Below are positions 1 to 10,874 of a stretch of DNA of 64,000 bases, in pieces. The notes under the pieces were generated by a model that saw only the letters and a list, made by a program, of their open reading frames with translations, ran no database searches and was not told where the DNA came from. The stretch covers positions 372,001-436,000 of the forward strand of contig QRFJ01000487.1 in assembly GCA_006176705.1 (NCBI GenBank). Direction: 5' to 3'. The DNA comes from Cocos nucifera (taxonomy: Eukaryota > Streptophyta > Magnoliopsida > Arecales > Arecaceae). The position numbers and the translations under genes are program-made. Position 1 is the stretch's first letter, and the number at the start of each line of letters is the position of its first letter.

Positions 1-470
1 ATAATTCATTAAAAAAATAGAAATTTATAAACAATATGTTTAGCAAAGCTTATTCTAAAAATTATTCTATAGCTTGCTTTAAATGCAACAATAAAATTGG
101 TCAAAAATTTCTAATATAATGATAAATGAATTAGTCATACCTTAATTAAGTAAATATAGAGTGTGTGTTGCGCAAAATACACACAACATTTATAGTCTTC
201 TCAACCTCAAATAGGACACCAAGATGTGCTTGTGTATTGAAAGGATAATTTGATCGATACTATTAAATATTAGAAAAAATAATTATTGCAGATATAATAC
301 CTCTAATTCGTAAAAGCAAAGGAAGCTAATATGCTTTATGACAAATGGTATGGTTAGACATGAAAGGCTGTCGATTGGTAGGAATGAGCTGATTGGATGC
401 TGGGTGGTAAGTAAAATATCATAAATTTTCTCATATTCAATATACCTAACTATTATAGAATTTAGGAAGT
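1..470 (+). pseudogene. SIRE-like gag 3' fragment with zinc-knuckle region (third copy of the Copia-2 family)
   Basis: The first 90 or so bases match the stretch starting near 14951 in Copia-2a without a difference. The match then weakens, with small indels and an unrelated-looking insert near 170-205, to about 470. It covers the CFKC half of the gag zinc knuckle and the start of the protease region. The window begins inside it, so the left part of the element is unseen. The reading frame is broken: a four-base insertion falls inside the knuckle. Sharp local identity next to weak identity suggests either patchy gene conversion or a mosaic fragment. It is non-functional. Confidence 0.75.
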
Positions 471-752
471 ACTATTAAATTAAATAAAAATACATAAAAA
501 TGTATTGTCTCTAGCCCACCATGTAGCACTCTCATTTGTAATTGATCTTAATTATTTAATATAAATTGAATTGCAGAGATACAAATGTATAGTATTTATT
601 ATGTAGAACCTGGACCAATTTGGACAACAACTATAGAGGAAATTTATAAAGTTTGTATATTGGCCTTGTTTTTCCTAAACCGACTCATATATAATAATTT
701 AGTAAGCATTTTTACACTAGAAAAGTTTTCTATCCAAAACTATCATCTAAAT
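471..752. other. AT-rich stretch, nothing recognised
   Basis: No coding frame, terminal repeat or match to another part of the window was seen. It may be the decayed continuation of the gag-only element that starts the window. Confidence 0.4.
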
Positions 753-1477
753 TGTAACACCTAGTTCACACGTGCTCATAGGAAAAGAAGATTCCGATCA
801 GGAGTCTCCTTCTCTCCCAACTTTGAAGGAACTGAGAGTCCTAGGGCAATCCAAAAATCAATCTAAAGCCCTAGGACCTCTCCTACAAAGGTTTCCCTTC
901 TCCTTATTTGAATTCTATCATTGATTTCCTCAAGAATCTGCCGTCAATTTTCTAACTCTCCTTTTTGTTTTTCCCTTCGATTCTATTGGAAATATGCTAT
1001 CGGAAATCATTTGTTTAGCCTCGTTGGATTGTTTAGCCTCGTTGGAGTTGAAGTAACAACCTCAGTCCTATTTTTCCTTCTTCTTTGGTTGGTTGGCCAC
1101 CATCTTTGCTTTGATTCATGTTGGCAAGTCACCAGATCTGATAGGGAACAAGATCTCCTCTATTTCTCTAAGTTTCCATCCACTATTAGCCATCGTCAGC
1201 CATTGTTCGTCGTCATGGTTTCCCTTGCCATGGTCGAGCATAGCTTTAGACCGCTACCACCCCAAATTGTCCAGAGGTTAGGAAAAGGGTTTTCCCTATT
1301 TTTCTTTTTCTTCTTTCCTTTGCCGACCACCGCCAACCATGGCTGTGGTTGGAGTCGCCATCACGCTCACTGAACACCATTGTGGGTGATCAACCGCCGA
1401 CCTCTTCATGCCTTTTGAGAGGAAGGAAGGAAAGGGAACATCCCCTATTTCAAAGAAGAGAGGAGAAAGAGTCATTT

Positions 1478-1550
1478 CTCTCTCTCATCTCTCTCTACAT
1501 TTCTCTCTCTCTCTCTCTCTCCTTTTATTCCTCCCTCTATCCTCTCTCTA
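1478..1550. repeat. CT-rich microsatellite
   Basis: Imperfect (CT)n and TCTC tracts, with an uninterrupted CT run near 1502-1522. Simple sequence within the putative LTR/leader stretch. Confidence 0.85.
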
Positions 1551-2440
1551 CATTATTATAGGGTCCAAAGAAGGGATTTGGACTTTTGTTTTATGAATCT
1601 CAAACTGATCCCAGTAGATAATCCTAGACCAATATTAATACAACTATCCACTATATCTTGGTTTCTTAGAACATTCGTCATTGGCAATGCTTATTTTAAA
1701 TATAATGAATTCGAGTTATCTAAACCTGATCATCTATCTAGATTGTCATGTCTTGTTATTGGATAGTTGTGACCTTCCTCTCTCATAATTTTCCATCATG
1801 ATCATGATCATTTTATGATTTCTTCTAATTATCGATTTTAATTATATATGATGCTGTCAATCGAACAAGGATGTTGAGCAAGGACATTGACTCTCAAACC
1901 CTAAATCAAGGTAGATTCTAAATTCTTATTTTTTAATTAGTCATTTTCTACATAGAATCGAGAAATTTGAGATTTAAAGTAATTCGGATATTAAAACTAT
2001 GAAAATAGGAATCTAACAATGATTATTATGTTTTTGTTGATAGTTGATCGAAAACAAGTTGTATTTATATGAAAAATAAGTTGTATTTATATGGATTGAT
2101 CGGACATGCTAGGTGTGGAATAATAAATAATTATGACCGAGTTGTCATTAGTAGATATAAGAATTTCTATATATGATTACCATTATATATACTATTTGCA
2201 CCATTGAATTTATATCGTTGGATTCATGTTGATGGATTTATCTTGTTTGAGATATTATTATTCCTATACAATTATTTTTTCATGAATATATTATATATTG
2301 ACTATATATATACACACACACCAACGATTAATGATACGATTGTATACTTATTTTATGATTGGATTTGACGTGCCGAAATCAATATATAATAATTAGATAA
2401 AAAATATATAATTTAGACTAATCTTATCATATGAATAGTT

Positions 2441-2592
2441 GGCTAGGAGCTTATGCTTGGGACAGCTTCCACGGGCTTACGTGTGGAACAATCAGCTAAA
2501 AATTTATGCCTAGGATATTTTCCATGGGCTTATGTATGAGATAATCTCTAGGAGTTTATACTTACATGGGCATACGTATAGGATAGTTGACT
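2441..2592. repeat. Three degenerate tandem units of about 50 bp
   Basis: Three units are recognised by the recurring words TTATGC, then a GGGA-like word, then CCAYGGGCTTAYGT, then GATAATC or GACAATCAG-like ends. The third unit stops at the CACTA insertion point. Such short tandem units are common in LTRs of plant Gypsy elements, but no function is shown. Confidence 0.55.
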
Positions 2593-2596
2593 AGAA

Positions 2597-3330
2597 CACT
2601 ACAAGAAATTTTAGCGACCAAAAAATCGGTCGCTAAAAACCAAAAATTGGTCGCTAATAATTTAGCGACCAAAAATTTTTGGTCGCAAAAAGCTGGTTGA
2701 AAATATTTTTTGATTGATTTTTTCGATCGCCAAATCTAGCGACCGATTTATCAACTGAAAAAAAAATATTAAAATTTAAAAAAATAAAAACTAATGATTG
2801 ATTTTTCAACCAAAAAATTGATTGCTAATTTCCAAAAAAAATATAAAAAAATAAATAACATAATTTCTAAAAATTAAAAATTTATAAAAAATTGGTTTCT
2901 AATTTCTAAAAAGAAAAATTTATAATTTTTTTTAAATTTTTAAATTGGTCAAAAATTCGATCGTAAATTTTTTGAAAAATATTTTTTTAAAAAAATCAAT
3001 CACAAAATCAATCGCTAAATTAATAAAAAATATTAAACTAAAAATTTAAATAAGAATCAGTTGAAAATTTGGTCGTAATTTTTTTTTAAAAAAATCAATT
3101 ACAAAATCAGTTGCTACCTTTTTCAAAATTTTTTTATTAATACAATTGGTCACAAAATCGATCACTAATTTTTTTAAATATTTTTTTATTAATAAAATCG
3201 ATCATTAATTATTTTTAAATTTTTTTAATTAAAAAATTGATCGCAAAATCGATGGCTATTTATTTTTATAATATTTAAATTTTCAAAATCGATTACAAAA
3301 TCGATCTCTAACTTTTATTTAATATTTTAA
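2597..3330. repeat. CACTA left subterminal repeat array
   Basis: Many imperfect copies of a 10-12 bp word around GGTCGCTAA / TTAGCGACC occur in both orientations, crisp near the end and increasingly decayed inward (ATCGATCGCTA, GATCGCAAAATC). In this superfamily such arrays are the binding sites for the element's DNA-binding protein. Here that role is inferred from position and pattern only. Confidence 0.75.
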
Positions 3331-3448
3331 ATTTATATTATTTTTATTTTTTATATATTTTATTTTTTATAAAATAATAAATTATTAATATTTTTAACTT
3401 ATTTTTAATATTTTATTTTTAATATTTTATTTATTTATTTTTTTTCGT

Positions 3449-4065
3449 CCTCCTTCCACGCGCCTTCAGCATTTCGCCTCCATTGCCACCCTCGTCCGTC
3501 AGCACCGCCGCCCTCCGGTCCCCTGCACCCCACCCCCTACGCTGCCCCCAGGCCACCCACATCGTCCGTCGGCCGCCTGTGCTATCCTCGGGCCACCCAC
3601 ACTTTCTCCGACCGCCTGCCCTGCCCCCCGATCGCACACGCTACCTCCTGGCCACCCATATCGTCCGCTTCTGCCCCCCGATTGCCTGCATTGCCTCCGT
3701 TACCCCGATGGTAGAAATCGACGATAGGTGGCAGTAAGGAGAAAGGGAAGGGGAGTCGTCGCGGGTGGGCCGGCGAGGGGAGGCTGAAGGGGAGGGGCAA
3801 AGTAGGTCGACGAGGGAAGGCCATCATGGGCAATCATCAAGGAGGGGAAGGAGGGCCGTCGTGGTGGGCTGGTGAGGGAAGACCATTGCAGGTAGTAATC
3901 GAGGAGAGGAGGGGCCATTGCGGTGGGCCGACGAGGGGAGGCTGTCGCGGACGATCTCCGGGGAGGGGAGGGGGGCCTGTCGTGGGCGATCACTGGGGAG
4001 GGGAGGGAAGGCAGGGGAGGGAAAGATGGGGGTCGAAGGCAGCTGGGACGGGGCTAGGGGTGGGG
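3449..4065. repeat. GC-rich CACTA core with two opposed minisatellites
   Basis: This is a 600-bp GC-rich island in a very AT-rich element. The left half (to about 3710) is C-rich on the plus strand, with 55-60 bp units around CCACCCACATCGTCCG. The right half (from about 3730) is G-rich, with 60-70 bp units around GTGGGC and GAGGGGAGG. Open frames here are low-complexity and overlap on both strands, so none is called as a gene. It could be a captured, expanded host fragment, but no donor is recognised. Confidence 0.6.
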
Positions 4066-4074
4066 CTTATAATT

Positions 4075-4561
4075 TTTTTTTTAAAAAAAAATAATCAAAT
4101 AAATCACTAAAAAAAAGAGCGCCAACTAAAATTTTTTAAAATTTAAATTTGAGATTAATTTTTCGTTTGCAAAAAAATAAAAAAAATTATGATCGAAAAA
4201 TTGATCAAAAAATAGCAAAATTATATTTTTTTAATTTAAAATAATTTAAAAATTTTTTGACCAATTTTTTGATCAAAAAATTAATTTTTTTTGATCAAAT
4301 TTTTGATCGCAAATTTTTCAATCAAAAAATTGATCAAAAAAAGCCAAAATTATTTTTTTTTAATTTAAAATAATTTGAAAAAATTTTGGATCGATTTTTT
4401 AGTCAAAAATTGATTTTTTCCAACCATATTTTCGATCGTAAATTTTTTGATCAAAAAATTGATCAAAAAATGCTAAAATTATTTTTTTAATTTAAAATAA
4501 TTTAAAAATTTTTGATTGATTTTTGTCGAAAAATAAATTTTTTTGATTGAATTTTCGATCA
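4075..4561. repeat. CACTA right-hand AT-rich repeats
   Basis: Three to four repeats of about 110-120 bp carry GATCAAAAAATTGATC-like palindromic words and a TTTAATTTAAAATAATTT segment. They look like the decayed right subterminal array of the same CACTA element, since the GATCGCAAATTTTT word mirrors the left array. The stretch is cut by the assembly gap. Confidence 0.6.
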
Positions 4562-5561
4562 NNNNNNNNNNNNNNNNNNNNNNNNNNNNNNNNNNNNNNN
4601 NNNNNNNNNNNNNNNNNNNNNNNNNNNNNNNNNNNNNNNNNNNNNNNNNNNNNNNNNNNNNNNNNNNNNNNNNNNNNNNNNNNNNNNNNNNNNNNNNNNN
4701 NNNNNNNNNNNNNNNNNNNNNNNNNNNNNNNNNNNNNNNNNNNNNNNNNNNNNNNNNNNNNNNNNNNNNNNNNNNNNNNNNNNNNNNNNNNNNNNNNNNN
4801 NNNNNNNNNNNNNNNNNNNNNNNNNNNNNNNNNNNNNNNNNNNNNNNNNNNNNNNNNNNNNNNNNNNNNNNNNNNNNNNNNNNNNNNNNNNNNNNNNNNN
4901 NNNNNNNNNNNNNNNNNNNNNNNNNNNNNNNNNNNNNNNNNNNNNNNNNNNNNNNNNNNNNNNNNNNNNNNNNNNNNNNNNNNNNNNNNNNNNNNNNNNN
5001 NNNNNNNNNNNNNNNNNNNNNNNNNNNNNNNNNNNNNNNNNNNNNNNNNNNNNNNNNNNNNNNNNNNNNNNNNNNNNNNNNNNNNNNNNNNNNNNNNNNN
5101 NNNNNNNNNNNNNNNNNNNNNNNNNNNNNNNNNNNNNNNNNNNNNNNNNNNNNNNNNNNNNNNNNNNNNNNNNNNNNNNNNNNNNNNNNNNNNNNNNNNN
5201 NNNNNNNNNNNNNNNNNNNNNNNNNNNNNNNNNNNNNNNNNNNNNNNNNNNNNNNNNNNNNNNNNNNNNNNNNNNNNNNNNNNNNNNNNNNNNNNNNNNN
5301 NNNNNNNNNNNNNNNNNNNNNNNNNNNNNNNNNNNNNNNNNNNNNNNNNNNNNNNNNNNNNNNNNNNNNNNNNNNNNNNNNNNNNNNNNNNNNNNNNNNN
5401 NNNNNNNNNNNNNNNNNNNNNNNNNNNNNNNNNNNNNNNNNNNNNNNNNNNNNNNNNNNNNNNNNNNNNNNNNNNNNNNNNNNNNNNNNNNNNNNNNNNN
5501 NNNNNNNNNNNNNNNNNNNNNNNNNNNNNNNNNNNNNNNNNNNNNNNNNNNNNNNNNNNNN
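4562..5561. other. Assembly gap, exactly 1000 Ns
   Basis: The run of N is exactly 1000 long, a placeholder size, so the true distance is unknown. It hides the CACTA right end and the 5' part of the first Tork-like element. Apparent open frames across it are artefacts. Confidence 0.98.
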
Positions 5562-6676
5562 ATTGTTGTATAGGCTAAAGCAGTCACAAAGGCAATGCTA
5601 CAAGTGATTTGACACCTTTGTGAGGAGCATTAGAATTTTTAGGTGCGATTTTGATCCATATGTGGATGTTAGATCTCTGGAAGATAGATCTAGAATGTAC
5701 TTATTCTTATGTATAGATGGCATGCTGATAGCATGCAAGAGCAAGAAAGTTGTATAAAAACTAAAGGTAGCCTTGTCTCGGAAGTTCGAGATAAAGAACT
5801 TGAAGCCTACGAGGAAGATCCTACGCATGGAGATTTTCCAAGATCAAGCCAAGGGGTTGCTGCATTTATCTCAAGGAGGCTGCATACAAAAGGTCTTGGA
5901 GAGGTTTGCGATGAAGGAAGCCAAATTAGCAACACTACCACTTGCTGGGCACATCAACCTTTTAAAGACTATGTTACCACAGACTGAGATGGAGGCTCAG
6001 AAGACGAAAAGAGTGCCATATGTCTACGACATGAGAAGCCTATTATATGCCATGGTGTGTTGTAGGCCAGATTTAGCCCACACAGTCAGTTAAATTAATA
6101 GGTTCATGGCATAGCCTGGTAGAGAGTACTGGTGAGCACTAAAAGGGATCTTCAAATCCTTGGTAAGTTTAATTGGAGTTGGCATCTGCTATGGATAGAA
6201 AGAAGGTGCTGAGTGATACTCTAACATGTCCAAGGAGGCTCGGGGGCAGATAGAAGAGTTCGTGGATGCTAAATTCGATGGAGATATGGATACCTGGCAT
6301 TCTACGATAGGATTTGTATTCAGTTTGAACGAAGGTCCTATTTTCTGGAGATCTTGCTTACAGCCTATAACGACCTTATCTACCATTGAAGCAAAATATA
6401 TTAGCATCACAAAGGCAACGAAGGAGGCTCTATGATTAAAGGACTTGGCATTGAAGATGGACTTGATACAGAAAGCCATCAGGGTGCACTGTGATAATCA
6501 GAGTGCACTACTACTCGCACAGAACTCTATCTATCACATGAGGATAAAGCACATCAATATTAGGTACCACCATATCCACCATATCAGAGAGCTTATGAAA
6601 AAAGGTGAGATGGAGCTGGTGAAGGTTTATACCAAAGAAAATCCAGCCGATGTACTGATGAAAGTACTTTCATGAG
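5562..6676 (+). pseudogene. Copia-1A: RT C-terminal part and RNase H, Tork/Tnt1-like
   Basis: The remnant aligns along its whole length with 10446-11550 of Copia-1B. It holds the end of reverse transcriptase and RNase H: the last quarter of RT, the LLYAMVCCRPD segment, a TIEAKYISIT segment (RNase H active-site region), the CDNQSALLLAQN segment and ENPADVLMKV near the C-terminus. The catalytic YVDD of RT is changed to a C-I-D-G sequence near 5711-5722, so it was dead even without its stops and frameshifts. Upstream pol is hidden by the gap. It runs straight into the LTR at 6760, which it shares with the next element. Confidence 0.85.
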
Positions 6677-6784
6677 ATAGCTTTCATAAATGTGTGGCAC
6701 TAATGCGATTAGTGAATAAGATGGAGCTTGCTGAGGCCTTGGGGCACCAAGGTGGAGAGGGGTTAAAGAAAGCCAACACTTAGT

Positions 6785-6980
6785 GGAGTCAACTTGATTT
6801 TGAGATGAGTCAACTTGGTTCCAGGTGAGTCAACTCAATCTCAGAGGCAAGATGACTCAGTCTTAGAGAGACGCCAGACAAAGAATGGTGTTTTGGCATG
6901 GCATGTAGGGGAGTCAACTCGATTCTAGTGTGAGTCAACTCGATTCCAATCGAGTTGACTCAGTCTCAGCTAGAGTTGAC
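6785..6980. repeat. U3 repeat array, GAGTCAACTCGATTC-like words
   Basis: Several copies of a 14-16 bp word containing the near-palindrome GAGTYRACTC occur in both orientations, upstream of the TATA-like site. The same array is at 11711-11910 in the other LTR. In position it resembles the enhancer-type direct repeats of plant copia U3 regions; that role is inferred. Confidence 0.7.
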
Positions 6981-7211
6981 TCGAGTTATGGGTAGAAGCT
7001 AGAGTGGGATTTCTATTTGACCTAGGATAGGACTTTATCCCAGAGGTCTTAAGGCCTGATTTGAGAGATCTTAAAGTGGCTAACTCAGGATTTGGACTAA
7101 AATTAAGTCCATGGGATGAGAGCATGCAAGACTTGAGCTTGGATGAGTGCTTTCATGTATAGATTATCCTAGAAAAGTTTTTTAGGACTAAGTCATATTG
7201 ACATAGGACAT

Positions 7212-7221
7212 CTATATATAC
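7212..7221 (+). promoter_or_regulatory. TATA-like box of Copia-1 LTR
   Basis: CTATATATAC, conserved at 12140-12149 in the paired LTR. It sits downstream of the U3 repeat array and upstream of the CT-rich transcribed leader. Confidence 0.55.
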
Positions 7222-7436
7222 TTTGTATATGTAATTTTTTTTGATACAAGGAATACAATAACCCTTTTCTCCTTAAAACCCTAGCTTCATCTCTCTTTTT
7301 CTCTCTTTCTTACTTGAAACCCTAGCCGCTATCCACATATCTTCTCCATCCTTGTTTGCTACTGTCTCCAACCTAGTTCCAGAGGTTCGTTGCTCATGTA
7401 AGGATCTCCATAAGTACAAGGAGCAAGTCCCAATAG

Positions 7437-7450
7437 TTGGTTTTAAAGCC
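7437..7450 (+). promoter_or_regulatory. Degenerate primer binding site of Copia-1B
   Basis: TTGGTTTTAAAGCC directly after the LTR resembles the plant copia site TGGTATCAAAGC, complementary to initiator tRNA-Met, with two changes in the middle. Confidence 0.5.
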
Positions 7451-7581
7451 TATATTGTGTGGAGGGAGAAGAAGATGCCAGAAGTTGAAGATTTTCAAGT
7501 GCTGAAATTTCAACAAGGATCCTGTCAAGGTATTTCTTAAATCACTTGGAGTTTGTGTTGTGTTTTGATTTGGATCTAGCC

Positions 7582-8350
7582 ATGGAAAGCAATATAAAGG
7601 TTGATTTTTAGAAGTTTGATGGAAAAAAAAAACTTTTTCATATGAAAAGTTTGGATAGAAGATCTTCTGATTAAAGCAGAGTTAGATTAGGCATTGGAGG
7701 AGAAGCCTGAAGGGATGTCAGATCGTCAGTGGATGTTTCTAAAGAAGAAGGCTTGTTCCATGATTAGAGAATGCTTGGCAGATGCAGTGCTTTATTCGAT
7801 GTTAGATGAGAGGACCCAAAAAGATTTGTGGTTGAAGTTGCACACCATATATATGGGCAAAAACATGTACAATAAGCTGATATTGAAGAAGAAACTGTAC
7901 AGCCTTCGAATACAGAAAGGCAAAGATATCTTGAGTCACATCTAGAAATTCGATCAGATATGAAATGAGTTGCTGAACATCAAGGTGAAGATGGAGGAAG
8001 AAGATAAGTTATTGCTTTTGTGATGCTCTCTGCCTCCTTCCTATGATCCATTGGTGATGACGCTGCTCTACGACAAGGAGACCTGGAGTATGAAGACATA
8101 GTCTCGGTGTTGTAGTCTAATGAACAACGGGACAAGTTAACCAAGGAAAATGCTCTCTAGGAGGGCTTGGCTGTGAGGGAGAGATCAGATAGAGGAAAGA
8201 AAAGAGGCAAGTCAAAGGGACTATCAAAGTCTTGAAAGAGCAAGTGCAGAAAAGAAGCTAGGTGCTATAAGTGAAATGAGATTGGACACTTCAAACAAGA
8301 ATGCCAGCAGTGGAAGAATAAGAAAGGAGATAAGGGAGGATCTAATGCGC
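7582..8350 (+). pseudogene. Copia-1B gag, UBN2-type, broken
   Basis: The start ATG at 7582 opens MESNIKVDF, followed by a stop. The frame resumes and the best open part is 7694-7945, with the segments ECLADAVLYSML and MYNKLILKKKLYSLRIQ typical of Tnt1-type nucleocapsid precursors. The zinc knuckle near 8263-8305 reads CYK-stop-NEIGHFKQEC, so the second zinc cysteine has become TGA. The encoded protein would have packaged element RNA. Several stops and shifts make this copy inactive. Confidence 0.85.
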
Positions 8351-8800
8351 TAAGTATGGTAGCTGATAGTAAGGTAGAGGATGATCTCTTAGTTATATCA
8401 GATGGTCACAAGCGATACACAGATGTATGGACTCAGGATTCAGTCTATTCACATCACTACACCCCAAATCGATCTTGGTTTGTGGCATCCACCAAGATTG
8501 ATGAGGGAAGCATGACACTCGCAAATAATCACCTATACAAGGTCACTGGTATTGGGACCATTTGGATGAGAATGTTTGATCGAATGATGCAAACTCTCAC
8601 TAATATGAATCATGTCCCAGATCTGAAAAAAATCTGATGTCACTAGGCTACCTAGAGTGAAACAATTGTAGCTTTAGCAGTCATACCAGAAGTGGAGTTT
8701 TAAGTATCTCCAATAGAGCCATGGTGGTGATAATAGGAAGGAGGATGGAGAACAACCTCTATAAGTTGGAACGATCTATGGTAACCTAAGAATCTGATGT
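8351..8800 (+). pseudogene. Copia-1B aspartic protease remnant
   Basis: An open frame at 8356-8637 holds WTQDSVYSHHYTPNRSWF, the place where copia proteases have the D-S-A/G catalytic triplet; here it reads DSV. The later GIGT and VPDLKK segments also fit the family. The remnant cleaves nothing now, because the frame ends with a stop at 8635 and the pieces on either side are shifted. Confidence 0.75.
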
Positions 8801-9790
8801 GGTAGCTGCAGCACAAGACCAGCAAGGGGCTCATCAATTATGGCACTACCGCCTAGGCCACATGGAAGATCGTGGGATGAAGGAGCTAAGCAAGTATGGT
8901 CTAATTTCGAATCTAGATGGAGGCACTATAGAGGTATGTCAACCATACCAAATGGAAAAATAGAGGAGAGTATAGTTTGCCAGTAGTTCAGCCCACATGC
9001 AACTCGACTAGTCCATACTAATGTATGGGGCCAGCTCTAGTTTTAGCCAGTAATGGGATGAGATACTTTTTGACCTTTATATATGATTTCTTTGAGAAGG
9101 TATGGATCTACTTCATGAAGGAGAAATTAAAAGTTTTCACCAGATTCAAGATGTGAAAAATCAAGGTGGAGAAAGAGATAGGTTGAAACTTGAAGTGTCT
9201 GCGATCAGACAATGGTGGAGAATACACCAGCAGGGAGCTCCAAGTTTTTTGTGAGAAGCGCGGCATCAAAAAGTACTTCTCAAAGAGGGAGACTTCTCAA
9301 CAAAATTGGAATGGCCAAAACAATCAATAGAACCCTTCTAGAAAAGGCATGGTGCATGAGGCTACAAATAGAATTTCCTAAGGCATTCTGGGTTGATATA
9401 ATGGATGCGGCCTATTATCTAGTGAATTGATTGCCTCATACAAAATTAGATGATGGTATTCTAGAGAAGAAATAGTTCGGAAGGAAGGATTGGGCTAAGC
9501 CATCTAAGGATATTTGGGTGCACAGCTTATATGCACATCAGTGCTGGTGAGCAGAGCAAATTGGATGCCAAGTCATAGAAGATGGTATTCTTAGGATATC
9601 CATAAAGTGTTAAGGGATATCAACTATGTAATTCCTTGGAGAAGAAGGTCGCCATCAGTTGAGATGTTACCTTCGATCAAAATTCAGTTCTCTAAAGATA
9701 AGATGGCATGGAGGAGCAGCAGGAGGTCTAGTAGGGTGATGCTAGACAACCAATATCTTATTCTATTTTGCTACTTATAGGTGTATCAGA
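8801..9790 (+). pseudogene. Copia-1B integrase remnant
   Basis: The GAG-pre-integrase segment LWHYRLGHMEDRGMKELSK lies at about 8838-8894. The core carries TNVWGP (expected first catalytic Asp replaced by Asn) near 9020, the FIYDFFEKVW region, and RSDNGGEYTS (second catalytic Asp) near 9204. The zinc-finger cysteines downstream of the first segment are only partly visible. Multiple stops and shifts occur throughout, so integrase is inactive. Confidence 0.8.
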
Positions 9791-9969
9791 AGGACTTGGT
9801 ATTTAGCTGGAGCACTCCCTAAAAGTGTCTCCATAGGTGGAGAGATCTTAGATGAGTGAAAAAAGCTAAGAGGTCTAGCAAGAGTAAGCTGGACCTAGGA
9901 TGGATATCAGGGTTGCACTGCACAAGCCCAAAAGTAATATCAGGCAACCGAAATGACATAGCTTTGAGG

Positions 9970-10874
9970 AGACCATGTCATATGCCCTGGTGATAGTGAA
10001 TGGGAATCCCTACACGTACGAGTAGGCTATGGAGAGCCAGGATAAAGAGAGGTAGGTCCAAGCAATATCTAAGGAAATATAATCTCTCCATAAGAACGAA
10101 ATGTGGCAATTAGTGCAGTTGTCAAAAGAAAAAAAATCTATTGGTTGCAAGTGGGTTTACCAATGCAAGGAGGGGCCTTCAGAGCAAGGAGGTATCAGAT
10201 ACAAAAAAAGGCTAGTGGCTAAGAGATACTCTCAAAAGAAAGGCATCGATTTTAGTGAGCTTTTCTCTTCCATCATCAGGCATACTTCCATCAGGATACT
10301 GTCGAGCATCGTAGTAGCTCAGGACCTAGAGCTGGAGCAGATGGATGTCAAGATGGCATTTCTTCATGGGCATCTGGAAGAGAGTATCTACATGAATCAG
10401 CCATCGAGGTTCTGAGAGTCAGGAGCAAAAGGGAAGGTCTATTTGTTGTAGAAATTATTGTACGGGTTGAAGCTATCGCCGAGACAATGGTACAAGCGAT
10501 TTAATTCTTATATGAGGAGCATTGGACTTTTTGGGTGCGAGTATGACTCTTGTGTCTATGTTAAATCTTTGGAGAATGGGTCTAGGATATTTCTACTCTT
10601 GTATGTGGATGACATGCTTATAGCATACAAGAGCAGGAAGGTTGTGCAAGAAATGAAGGTAGTCTTGTCTCAAGAGTTCAAGATGAATGATTTAGGATCT
10701 ATGAGGAAGATCTTAGGCATGAAAATCTTTAGAGATCGAGCCAAGAGGATGCAGCATTTATCTCAGAGAGGCTATATTAAGAAAGTCTTGGAGAGGTTCG
10801 AGATGAAGGGAGCAAAATCGACGAAGCTGCCACTTGCTGGGCACTTCAGACTCTCAAAGATGATATCACCATAA
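9970..10874 (+). pseudogene. Copia-1B reverse transcriptase, nearly readable
   Basis: RT begins near the PYTYE and MESQDKER segments (10005-10050). Open pieces at 10101-10415 and 10458-10874 carry IGCKWVYQ, DVKMAFLHG (first catalytic Asp), LLYGLKLSPRQWYKRF and LLYVDDMLIA (catalytic Asp pair intact). Only a few stops interrupt it, including one at 10413-10415. It is the best preserved coding part of Copia-1B, in contrast to the C-I-D-G version in the upstream copy. Confidence 0.9.

Larger units (their letters stand above)
753..2596 (+). mobile_element. Possible Gypsy-type LTR or leader fragment, interrupted by CACTA
   Basis: The stretch starts with TGTAACACCT, the kind of LTR start often seen in plant Gypsy (Tekay/Del) elements. 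It contains a pyrimidine-rich, proline/serine-coding-like leader at 900-1560 and ends in degenerate 50-bp repeats. A 150-codon open frame at 921-1373 resembles no protein I know and looks like chance in a CT-rich region. The partner LTR and any Gypsy pol are not in the window, so the family is an inference from texture. It could equally be unannotated host intergenic DNA. Confidence 0.3.
2597..4561 (+). mobile_element. Non-autonomous CACTA (En/Spm) transposon, left end; right end not visible
   Basis: The left terminus reads CACTACAAGAAATTTTAG, the classical plant CACTA terminal inverted repeat. It is preceded by GAA (2594-2596), a candidate 3-bp target duplication. Inside are subterminal repeats built on TTGGTCGCTAA and its reverse complement, then a GC-rich core, then AT-rich repeats in the opposite sense. 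No transposase coding (TNPA/TNPD) is seen. The right terminus should lie in or beyond the N gap, so element length and target duplication cannot be confirmed. Confidence 0.85.
6760..7435 (+). repeat. Copia-1 middle LTR (3' LTR of 1A and 5' LTR of 1B)
   Basis: This stretch pairs with 11632-12339 plus 19714-19736. It follows a purine-rich AAGGTGGAGA tract and ends in CCAATA just before a primer-site-like TTGGTTTTAAAGCC. Compared with the downstream LTR it lacks about 55-60 bp at its 5' end. The U3 part carries repeats of GAGTCAACTCGATTC (about 6785-6980). A TATA-like CTATATATAC lies at 7212, followed by a CT-rich leader. Confidence 0.85.

Noticed and set aside
921..1373. 150-codon open frame in the left part
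   Set aside because: Leu/Ser/Phe-rich product of a CT-rich region, no domain, overlapping frames of similar length; no splice or promoter context that would make it a host gene.
3431..4110. Overlapping open frames of 68-97 codons in the GC-rich island
   Set aside because: Frames on both strands with low-complexity Pro/Gly/Arg products; created by minisatellites in the CACTA core.
4543..5607. Three long open frames (342-354 codons)
   Set aside because: They consist almost entirely of N; artefacts of the gap.
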